Of a stretch of DNA of 24,448 nucleotides, positions 14,146-20,157 are shown in pieces. Numbering within the stretch: position 1 is the first letter of the stretch; every line of letters begins with the position of its first letter. This stretch comes from Anaerolineae bacterium (GTDB lineage Bacteria; Chloroflexota; Anaerolineae; E26-bin7). The stretch covers positions 1 through 24,448 of the forward strand of contig JAOZOT010000015.1 in the NCBI GenBank assembly GCA_029933115.1. The letters run 5' to 3'. A model generated the notes under the pieces. That model was not told the origin of the DNA. It did no database searches and was given only the letters and a program-made list of their open reading frames with translations. The position numbers were made by a program, and so were the translations under genes.

Positions 14146-15219
14146 CTACTCCATCCCCGCTGCTCTCAGCTTCTCTGCCTGTTCAGTGGTAGCCAATTCA
14201 TCAATGAACTCGTCAAGGTCGCCATCGAGGATGTTCTCCAGGCGGTAGCTGGTCAGGCCGATGCGGTGGTCGGTCACCCGGTTCTGAGGGAAATTGTAGG
14301 TGCGGATCTTCTCACTGCGCTCGCCGCTGCCTACTTGGAGGCGGCGGGTCTCGCCCCGTTCCTCCAATTGTTTCTGCTCTTCGAGGGCGTAGAGGCGTGA
14401 CCGCAGGATAGCCAGGGCCCGTTCTTTGTTTTGGAATTGAGAGCGTTCACTCTCACAGGACACGACCATGCCCGTCGGCAGGTGGGTGACACGCACTGCA
14501 GTGGCGTTCTTCTGCATGTGCTGCCCGCCGGGGCCAGATGACCGGTAAACCTCAATCTCCAGATCATCGGGGGCGATTTCCACTTCTACTTCGTCCATTT
14601 CTGGCAGGACGGCTACAGTTGCGGTAGAGGTGTGGATGCGACCGCTGGCCTCGGTGACGGGCACCCGCTGCACGCGGTGGACGCCGCTTTCATATTTCAG
14701 GCGCGAGTAGGCCCCCTTGCCTTCGATGCTGAAAATGACTTCCTTGAAACCACCAATCCCAGTTGCGTTGGAGTTGAGGAGTTCGGTGGACCAGCCGTGT
14801 TTCTCGGCGTAGCGGGTGTACATGCGGTACAAATCGGCAGCAAACAGCCCGGCCTCGTCGCCCCCAGCCCCAGCCCGAATCTCCATGATGACGTTCTTCT
14901 CGTCTTTGGGGTCTTTGGGCAGAAGCATAAGTCTCAGCTTCTCGTAAAGCTCCTCACGCCGGGCGGTCAGCCTCTCGATTTCCTCTTTGGCCAGTTCCTC
15001 CAGTTCCTCGTCGCCCCCCTCTTGCAACATAGCCTCTGTTTCACTCAGTTCCTGCTCATTGGCCTTGTATTGACGGTAGGTCTGGACCAACTCCTCGATC
15101 TCGGCTCGCTCCTGGGCCAATTCTCTCAGGCGGACGTGGTCTGTGGCTACTTTCGGGTCGGCCATCAGTTTGTTCAGTTCTTCGTAACGCTCTTCAATCA
15201 GAGCCAGTTTTTCCAGCAT
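14146..15219 (-). CDS. prfA: Peptide chain release factor 1 (RF1)
   Basis: 357 residues, standard RF1 length. It recognises UAA and UAG and triggers peptide release. The codon-reading tripeptide region is RVPVTEASGRIHTSTATVAV (Pro-Val-Thr about 187-189), which is the RF1 type rather than the SPF of RF2. The catalytic GGQ is at 231-233 (SSGPGGQHMQKNATAVRVTH). The start MLEKLALIEERYEEL matches the family's usual start, although the AGGAG lies about 15 bases away and so is weakly placed. The operon order memo-prfA-prmC has prmC directly downstream. Confidence 0.96.
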   Translation of the reverse strand: MLEKLALIEERYEELNKLMADPKVATDHVRLRELAQERAEIEELVQTYRQYKANEQELSETEAMLQEGGDEELEELAKEEIERLTARREELYEKLRLMLLPKDPKDEKNVIMEIRAGAGGDEAGLFAADLYRMYTRYAEKHGWSTELLNSNATGIGGFKEVIFSIEGKGAYSRLKYESGVHRVQRVPVTEASGRIHTSTATVAVLPEMDEVEVEIAPDDLEIEVYRSSGPGGQHMQKNATAVRVTHLPTGMVVSCESERSQFQNKERALAILRSRLYALEEQKQLEERGETRRLQVGSGERSEKIRTYNFPQNRVTDHRIGLTSYRLENILDGDLDEFIDELATTEQAEKLRAAGME

Positions 15220-15254
15220 GGTGGGTGCTCGTTATCTCCTTTGTGCCTGGTCGG

Positions 15255-16091
15255 TCAGTCCTTTACACGGTAGAGGGCCGCAGCCATGTAGCCTACCACC
15301 TGAGAGCGGTCTCCGGTCACATCTCCAGAATTCATGTATTTGAGGACTTTGGCCTTGTTGGCCCCCAACTCCCGGGCGGCTAGCATAACGGCTATCACCG
15401 GGCCGCCGCCACAGGCCTCGCATTTGCCTCTCCGCAGGTCGTTGGCCAGCCCTTCTGGATCATAAGCCCCGACGTGCTCGAGGACAATCTCGTCCAGGCG
15501 CACAGCCGCGTCGTAATGGTGGAAGTGAGAGAGGTCGGTGCTGGCCACGAGGAGGGCGTTCTTACCCTTCAACGCTCTGGCCAAGGCCGTACCCAGTTTT
15601 TGGCAGGAGGACAGGTCCTGGTCACCCATCATGATGGGCAGCAGCTTGAACTGGCCCAGGGCTATTTGCAGGAAGGGCAGTTGGATCTCCAGCGAGTGCT
15701 CGTTGTCCCGAGACACGCCGGTGAGGGTCACTTCCCTGCCCACAGCTTCGACCAGCTCTGTGTCTACTTCCACCAGACCCAGCGGGGTCTCGTAGGCGGC
15801 GGCGCTGGTGACGGCAAAGCGGCCCACAAACATGCGGTGCACGGGTGAGATGACGGCTACAGTGTCGTAGGAAGCCCCGTCCACTTGTTTGTAGGCATAG
15901 GCGGCTACCTGGCCGGAGTAGATGTACCCGGCGTGAGGGCTGATGAGACCCACTAACTCTCCTTCCAGTTCCTCCTTCTCCACGTTATCCAGGTAGCCTT
16001 GCACTGTCTTTCGCAATTGTCCTTCGCTGCCGGGGTACCAACTCCCGGCGATAACCGAACGGCGGATATTTGTAGGATCTATCTTGTTCAT
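15255..16091 (-). CDS. Memo-family protein (AmmeMemoRadiSam system protein B type)
   Basis: 278 residues. ATG 16091 is chosen over the longer frame because AAAGGAGG lies nine bases upstream. The family is related in fold to extradiol-type dioxygenases. Visible conserved pieces are RRSVIAGSWYPG, ISPHAGYIYSGQVAAYAY, VISPVHRMFV, NEHSLEIQLPFLQ, STDLSHFHHY and CEACGGGPVIAVML. The His residues and the Cys of that last block correspond to metal-site residues described in Memo proteins. In many prokaryotes the gene sits with AMMECR1 and a radical SAM gene; neither is here. Instead it lies between gmk and prfA on the same strand. The biochemical role in bacteria is not settled. Confidence 0.88.
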   Translation of the reverse strand: MNKIDPTNIRRSVIAGSWYPGSEGQLRKTVQGYLDNVEKEELEGELVGLISPHAGYIYSGQVAAYAYKQVDGASYDTVAVISPVHRMFVGRFAVTSAAAYETPLGLVEVDTELVEAVGREVTLTGVSRDNEHSLEIQLPFLQIALGQFKLLPIMMGDQDLSSCQKLGTALARALKGKNALLVASTDLSHFHHYDAAVRLDEIVLEHVGAYDPEGLANDLRRGKCEACGGGPVIAVMLAARELGANKAKVLKYMNSGDVTGDRSQVVGYMAAALYRVKD

Positions 16092-16156
16092 AATATGATG
16101 CCTCCTTTGGTAGGCTGCGATTACATCCGGGGCAAAGTCGGTTAGCTTCGTTGTGG

Positions 16157-16804
16157 TTACAGCTCGATCTTTCGCTGCCTCACCCGGCACTTTTCGGCAG
16201 TGATAATAGCCATGATTTGTTCCACTGCCTCGTCCAGTTTGCCATCACGGTTGATGACCACATAATCGAACTCCGGCAGTCTTGTCATTTCCTCGCGGGC
16301 TGTGGCGATGCGCCTTTTCAGGCTTTCGGGAGATTCGGTCTTGCGCTCCTTCAGGCGTCGGACAAGTTCTTCTTCAGATGGAGCCATCAGGAAGATGAGG
16401 ATAGCGTCGGGCACGATGCGCCGCACAGTGGCTGCTCCCTGCACGTCGAGGCGCATGATGACATCTTTTCCGCTGGCCAATGCTTCGCGCACCTGAGATT
16501 TGGGGATGCCTTTGTTCTGGCCGTATACCACAGCGTGCTCCAGCAACTCATCCCGCTTCAACATGGCGGCGAACTCTTCCGAGGAGACGAAGTAGTAGTC
16601 TACGCCGTGCACCTCCCCCGGCCGCCGAGGCCGGTCGGTGGCTGTGACCACAAAGTGGAAAGGGCATCCCAACTCTTTCATGCGAGCCAGGGTCACGTCC
16701 TTGCCTGCTCCCGAAGGGCCCGAAAGCACAATCAGCAGCGGTGGTGGCTCCAGAAACCGGGAAACATCAAGGTCGCTTCTTCCAGAGCCTCGCTTCTCAT
16801 CCAC
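16157..16804 (-). CDS. gmk: Guanylate kinase
   Basis: 215 residues if GTG 16804 is used. The frame stays open to 16897, but that part is a 24-bp tandem repeat, and the GTG start gives normal family length. The enzyme converts GMP and ATP to GDP and ADP. Motifs: P-loop LSGPSGAGKD (29-36), TATDRPRRPGEVHGVDYYFV (GMP-binding loop), VVYGQNKGIPKSQV, and LDVQGAATV; a lid region follows (RLKERKTESPESLKRR). Asp36 replaces the common Ser/Thr/Gly after the P-loop Lys, and the usual YGT is YGQ...GI. I recall similar variants in other Chloroflexota sequences but cannot check this. The remA-gmk order is also found in Firmicutes, which supports the call. Confidence 0.88.
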   Translation of the reverse strand: MDEKRGSGRSDLDVSRFLEPPPLLIVLSGPSGAGKDVTLARMKELGCPFHFVVTATDRPRRPGEVHGVDYYFVSSEEFAAMLKRDELLEHAVVYGQNKGIPKSQVREALASGKDVIMRLDVQGAATVRRIVPDAILIFLMAPSEEELVRRLKERKTESPESLKRRIATAREEMTRLPEFDYVVINRDGKLDEAVEQIMAIITAEKCRVRQRKIEL

Positions 16805-16820
16805 GATTACCTGACACCCA

Positions 16821-16907
16821 TCCACTCGTTGACTGATAGACTCATCCACTCGTTGACTGGTAGACTCATCCACTTGTTGACTGATAGCCTCGTCCACTCG
16901 TTGACCT
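16821..16907. repeat. 24-bp direct tandem repeat, about 3.6 copies
   Basis: Units are 16821-16844, 16845-16868, 16869-16892 and a partial 16893-16907, each beginning TCCACTCGTTGACTGATAG with one to four differences. The unit length is a multiple of three, so on the minus strand it stays open and would encode repeated SQRVDES. It lies between remA and the likely gmk start. Confidence 0.85.
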
Positions 16908-16937
16908 GTTACCCCATTGGTATTTCAGCGGACTGGG

Positions 16938-17198
16938 TCAAGTCCCAAGTCGCTCACGCTGCTGTCTCAGTCGGCCGACGATAGTTTCCGGCTGCAAGGC
17001 CACCAGGGCGATGTGACCACTGTCGAGGAAGATGGCGGCCTTTGTTTTGCGTCCGCAGGTCATATCAATAGCCAGCCCTTTCTCTTTGGCCTGGCGTATC
17101 AGGCGTCTGATGGGAGCCGGACTAGGGCTCACGACAGCCAATATACGGTTGACGGCGATGACTCCACCAAAGCCGATGTGCAGCAGTTCTGTCTTCAC
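16938..17198 (-). CDS. remA: RemA-family (DUF370) DNA-binding regulator
   Basis: 86 residues from GTG 17198 with GAGGG seven bases upstream. The sequence HIGFGGVIAVNRILAVVSP, followed by API-RRLI, IDMTCGRKTKAAIFLDSGH and ALQPETIVGRL, matches the RemA/DUF370 family along its whole length. In Bacillus, RemA is a DNA-binding activator of biofilm matrix and osmoprotection genes; outside Firmicutes its targets are unknown. It is the first gene of the minus-strand operon leading to gmk. No clear promoter was found upstream in 17199-17340. Confidence 0.9.
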   Translation of the reverse strand: MKTELLHIGFGGVIAVNRILAVVSPSPAPIRRLIRQAKEKGLAIDMTCGRKTKAAIFLDSGHIALVALQPETIVGRLRQQRERLGT

Positions 17199-17344
17199 TC
17201 ACTGCCCTCATCAATGTGAGCCGACACCAGATCTACGGGTTCGGCCTCAGCAGATCGAAGAGCAAACTCGCTATGCGCACTTATGCGCTTCAGCGCGTAC
17301 TACGAACCTAGATTTCGCGGCCGAGCCTCGGGGTGGGCTTCTTT
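17199..17344. other. Divergent intergenic region, no gene
   Basis: The region lies between remA (-) and the fmdB promoter (+). It holds short palindromes (GCGCACTTATGCGC near 17276-17289; AGCC/GGCT at 17324-17339 followed by T residues) but no tRNA, no recognisable riboswitch and no convincing minus-strand promoter. Confidence 0.4.
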
Positions 17345-17373
17345 TTGATTTGGAGGGTGCTTTAGGTTATAAT
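17345..17373 (+). promoter_or_regulatory. Promoter of the fmdB-type gene
   Basis: TTGATT (17345-17350) and a perfect TATAAT (17368-17373) are 17 bases apart. The predicted start is near 17380, followed by a strong GGGAGGAG ribosome site and ATG 17408. Confidence 0.7.
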
Positions 17374-17407
17374 AAATAACAACTGATCTTGTCTCGGGAG
17401 GAGTGTC

Positions 17408-17803
17408 ATGCCAATCTACGAGTATCGTTGCAACAACTGTCGAAAGCGCGTGAGCGTCTACTGGCGGAGTTTTTCAGAAGTTGAGACCGCTCGAGCGCAC
17501 TGCCCGGCTTGTGGCGGCGATGACCTGACCAGGCTGATCTCCCGCGTAGCCGTGCTAAAGTCTGAGGAGAGCCGCCTGGAGGATTTAGCCGATCCCAGCA
17601 ATCTGGCCGGCTTGGATGAAAATGATCCCAAGAGCGTGGCTCGCTGGATGAGGAAGATGAGCCGTGAGATAGGCGAGGACTTGGGCCCCGAGTTCGACGA
17701 GGTAGTTGACCGTCTGGAAGCTGGCGAGAGCCCTGAGGAGATCGAGGCTGCTATGCCCGACCTGGGGGGCGGCGAGGGATTCGACGATCATGACGAGATG
17801 TGA
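17408..17803 (+). CDS. FmdB-type zinc-ribbon protein
   Basis: 131 residues. The N-terminal 45 residues are an FmdB/CxxC_CXXC_SSSS-type zinc ribbon: MPIYEYRCNNCRKRVSV, then CPACGGDDLTRLISRVAVL, giving two CxxC knuckles. The remainder is acidic and helical (KSVARWMRKMSREIGEDLG) and ends in a Gly/Asp-rich tail. FmdB was named as a putative regulator next to formamidase genes, but most members are uncharacterised. It is a single-gene unit with its own promoter and a strong Shine-Dalgarno (GGAGGAG four bases before ATG). It is convergent with the c-di-AMP receptor gene. Confidence 0.88.
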   Translation: MPIYEYRCNNCRKRVSVYWRSFSEVETARAHCPACGGDDLTRLISRVAVLKSEESRLEDLADPSNLAGLDENDPKSVARWMRKMSREIGEDLGPEFDEVVDRLEAGESPEEIEAAMPDLGGGEGFDDHDEM

Positions 17804-17818
17804 ACGGTTAATCAGGGA

Positions 17819-17834
17819 ACAGGCCGCCCCCTGT
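17819..17834. terminator. Weak hairpin between convergent genes
   Basis: ACAGG (17819-17823) pairs with CCTGT (17830-17834) around CCGCCC and is followed by ACACCTTTT on the plus strand. It is short, so it is offered only as a possible end for the fmdB-type gene. Confidence 0.3.
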
Positions 17835-17844
17835 ACACCTTTTC

Positions 17845-18174
17845 CTAAAATCTCTCAAACCGATCCACATCCATGACAAAGACTGTAGCCCCGCCTACCT
17901 CCACCTCTACCGGGGTGGGCATATAGAGCTCTCCTGGCTCCATGACCGGGGGCAGAGGGTTAACATATTGAGTGCGAGTGTGACAGCTCTCCTTAATTAG
18001 GCTCAGAACCTCATCCACCTTCTCATCGTCTGTGCCTACAAAGATAGTAGCATTGCCCTCTCGCAGAAAACCCCCCGTGGTGCTGATCATCGTAGCCCGA
18101 TGCCCGTGTCTTGACAGGGTATCGAGCAGCCCTTTGGCATCATCGCTGTTGACGATACTCATAATCAGTTTCAT
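17845..18174 (-). CDS. Cyclic-di-AMP receptor, DarA/PstA (YaaQ) family
   Basis: 109 residues from ATG 18174, the same length as Bacillus YaaQ/DarA. A GTG 18192 start is possible but less likely. The protein has the PII-like fold. The conserved start MKLIMSIV, the loop STTGGFLREGNATIFVG (about 31-47), LSLIKESCHTRTQ, and the C-terminal MPTPVEVEVGGATVFVMDVD all match the family. DarA binds c-di-AMP; its downstream partner is unknown. The gene stands alone between convergent fmdB and a hairpin-repeat region. The family call is secure; ligand binding is by homology. Confidence 0.92.
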   Translation of the reverse strand: MKLIMSIVNSDDAKGLLDTLSRHGHRATMISTTGGFLREGNATIFVGTDDEKVDEVLSLIKESCHTRTQYVNPLPPVMEPGELYMPTPVEVEVGGATVFVMDVDRFERF

Positions 18175-18192
18175 CTCTCGCACTCTCCCCAC

Positions 18193-18526
18193 TAGACGTA
18201 ACTGTTCACTCGCTCGGCCTGGATTTGTAATCCAGGCCTACAGCAGCCAAAAATGCTCGTAGTGACGACTTTCGTCGTTAGCCAGACCGCCGAATAGCAC
18301 AGGTCCAGCGGGAGATGCTCGTAGTGACGACTTTCGTCGTTAGCCAGACCGCCGGATGACAAGTCCGGCGGGAAGTGCTTGTAGTGACGGTCGTTAATCG
18401 CCGGTATTACCGGACGGAAAGCGACTTCAGTCGCTACTACGAGCACCAAGCCCTGAATTTGCAGACACGCTCTCAAGCTCCTCAGGCTTCGCCGACAAGC
18501 CTACCTGAGGCGGTGCAGAAGAGCCT
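18193..18526. repeat. Intergenic hairpin-repeat region, no gene
   Basis: A 40-bp direct repeat starting ATGCTCGTAGTGACGACTTT occurs at 18253-18292 and 18315-18354, with a third decayed copy from about 18375. Each copy contains the palindrome ACGAC-TTTC-GTCGT and leads into a CCGCCGG-type hairpin. GGCCTGGATT/AATCCAGGCC (18216-18238), GCGACT/AGTCGC (about 18420-18433) and CCTCAGG/CCTGAGG (about 18479-18511) complete the array. The inverse sequence TACTACGAGCA follows at about 18435. No T runs follow, so these are repeats rather than terminators. The ORF that can be drawn through them is not a gene. Confidence 0.75.
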
Positions 18527-18994
18527 TTAACCGGCCAATCTCACCTTGCGTGCGACCACGAGCACGACAGCCAGGGCCAGTCCGGCCAGAATGGCCCCAA
18601 TCCCGCCGAATCCGGCACTGGGCGTTTCCCCTTCAGCGGGTGTTGGCGTGGCAGTTGGTACAGGGGTAGGGGCGGGGGGAGTCATTTCGGGCGTGCCTGT
18701 TGAGGGAGGCACCACCGGTGTGTTGGTAGCTGCCACAGTCGGTGTAGCCGTGGGCACAGGGGTAAAGGTGGGAATAGGGGTGTCGGTAGGTGCCTCGGCT
18801 GCAGCCTGAGCCTCGGCCGTGGCTGCCGCCGCAGTCTGAGCCGCCGCCACCTGCTCAGCGCCCCTCTTGGCTCTGCTGAAGATCACATAGCCACCGATCC
18901 CCAGCAGCCCCAGCACCAACAAGCCCACCAGACCAATAGCGATGATGATGAAAAGCCGGTTCTGTGATTCTCCGCCAAAGGGTGTTTCGGTCAT
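18527..18994 (-). CDS. Small protein with N- and C-terminal membrane helices and a Thr-Pro loop
   Basis: 155 residues from ATG 18994, with GAGAGGAG seven bases upstream. An N-terminal hydrophobic helix (about 13-40) is followed by an Ala/Gln-rich helix (about 41-68), a Pro/Thr linker (about 69-122), the sequence TPSAGFGGIGAI, a second hydrophobic helix (about 126-146) and the basic tail ARKVRLAG. The C-terminal part resembles a sorting or anchoring tripartite signal (short motif, helix, Arg/Lys) but has no LPxTG. No enzymatic domain is present. It is the last gene of the PDWL/MutL-like run, 41 bases after the barrel-sandwich gene. Function unknown. Confidence 0.7.
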   Translation of the reverse strand: MTETPFGGESQNRLFIIIAIGLVGLLVLGLLGIGGYVIFSRAKRGAEQVAAAQTAAAATAEAQAAAEAPTDTPIPTFTPVPTATPTVAATNTPVVPPSTGTPEMTPPAPTPVPTATPTPAEGETPSAGFGGIGAILAGLALAVVLVVARKVRLAG

Positions 18995-19035
18995 GTCGTT
19001 TCTCCTCTCTGTTGAGGTTTGCGATTTGTGTTTTG

Positions 19036-20100
19036 TTATCCGATCAACTCCAAATTGACGTAAGGGATAAACACCCGCTTCTTCCCTTCCAATTCAACCT
19101 CGGCTCCCATAAGCCTGGCTCCAGAATCAACGGCTATGGGCTGAAGGGGCAAGTTCACCACTTTGCCTACGAAACCAAGGTAAGGCTGGCGGATGACACG
19201 TATCTGGTCGCCTACCTTGAGGGCTTCTTTCGTTTGCCGGGGAGAAGGCGCAGTCCCTTGTGAAGGGATGATTATCTCCGGTCGAACTGCCCCCCAGCGA
19301 AGTCGGGTCACGCCACTGATAGACGCCTCACGTCCCGCATTAGAGCGGAGCAATTCAAAGATGACCGAAGCCATGGGCACCTCCCCCATCCCCTCAGTGG
19401 CAATGACGGGGCAGGGAAAGTCCGAGACCCGCTCTGCCAAATCGGCCCCAACGCCTCCCACGACTATGCCACGCACTTGCATCTGCCTGGCCCGTTGCAG
19501 GACTTTTTCATCGAGCGAAGAGCCGCCCACTATGATTGCACCGTGGCAGCCCACATCAATGGCCTCAGCCACGAGTTTCTCCCGCGGATTCTCAGCCAGC
19601 ATCTTGAGGACACCTTGAGCCTCGCCTCCTGCTCCCCAGACACCCTGTACCAGGGCTCCCACCGTCTCTATGACCACCCCCAGGCTGGGCATCACACTGA
19701 CCACAGTGCCCCTGAAGTGAGCGTGGAGCTCAAAAGTCTCAGCCCGTGATTCGAGAACGACTCGCCCACTGCCTATGGCTACTACCTTGCCGGCGACAGG
19801 CGAGCGACAAACCCGCCGCAGAGGCACCAGCTTACCCCCTCTGGCAGCGATGGCCTCTCCCTCTTCGACTGCCTCCCCCACCTCCTTGAGAAGATACCCA
19901 TCCAGGTCCTCATTCTTGACCGCCAGAATCTTGCCCACATCAACGACGTGCAATTCTCCTCCCGACGAAGCACGAGCCACAACGTCAATGGGCTCCACCC
20001 GGTCGCCTATGTTGGCCAGCACCTCGCCGCGCACCGGCAGCAGCCGTTCTCGCTTTATAAGGGTAAGAGGCGTCACCTGAGTCATTGGAGGATAATACAT
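19036..20100 (-). CDS. Uncharacterised protein with barrel-sandwich N-terminus and KOW-like C-terminus
   Basis: 354 residues from ATG 20100; the start is uncertain since no clear ribosome site precedes it, and ATG 20085 is an alternative. The N-terminal 130 residues contain two turns typical of biotinyl/lipoyl-type barrel-sandwich hybrids: RGEVLANIGDRVEPIDVVAR, then GEAVEEGEAIAARGG followed by CRSPVAGKVVAIGSGRVVLE. The middle (about 145-285) looks like an alpha/beta domain with GCHGAIIVGGSSLDEKVL and RGIVVGGVGADLAERV. The C-terminus (about 300-345) has LKVGDQIRVIRQPYLGFVGK, a KOW/SH3-like strand pattern. There is no Lys in an MKM-type biotinylation motif. It follows the MutL-like gene after 54 bases of simple repeat. 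I do not recognise a named family; function unknown. Confidence 0.75.
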   Translation of the reverse strand: MYYPPMTQVTPLTLIKRERLLPVRGEVLANIGDRVEPIDVVARASSGGELHVVDVGKILAVKNEDLDGYLLKEVGEAVEEGEAIAARGGKLVPLRRVCRSPVAGKVVAIGSGRVVLESRAETFELHAHFRGTVVSVMPSLGVVIETVGALVQGVWGAGGEAQGVLKMLAENPREKLVAEAIDVGCHGAIIVGGSSLDEKVLQRARQMQVRGIVVGGVGADLAERVSDFPCPVIATEGMGEVPMASVIFELLRSNAGREASISGVTRLRWGAVRPEIIIPSQGTAPSPRQTKEALKVGDQIRVIRQPYLGFVGKVVNLPLQPIAVDSGARLMGAEVELEGKKRVFIPYVNLELIG

Positions 20101-20120
20101 CTCGCCAATCTCGAATGTGT

Positions 20121-20157
20121 CGAAACCCGAAACTCAAAACCCGAAACTCGAAACTCA
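20121..20157. repeat. Simple GAAACTC/GAAACCC repeat
   Basis: Short units CGAAACCC, GAAACTC, AAAACCC, GAAACTC and GAAACTC follow each other between the stop of the MutL-like gene and the start of the next gene. The repeat abuts the stop codon itself (20155-20157). Confidence 0.7.

Noticed and set aside
16092..16190. N-terminal extension of the Memo protein
   Set aside because: AAAGGAGG nine bases before ATG 16091 and family alignment at NIRRSVIAGSWYPG support the shorter start.
17219..17347. Small RNA, tRNA or T-box ahead of the fmdB-type gene
   Set aside because: No tRNA arms, no T-box consensus and only a weak 4-bp hairpin before the T run; the T run is part of the fmdB promoter region.
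18253..18400. CRISPR array
   Set aside because: Only two exact repeats, palindromic content extending into the 'spacer', and no cas genes; REP-like repeats fit better.
18192..18476. 94-codon minus-strand ORF across the hairpin repeats
   Set aside because: It is made entirely of repeat units and lacks a ribosome site or recognisable domain.
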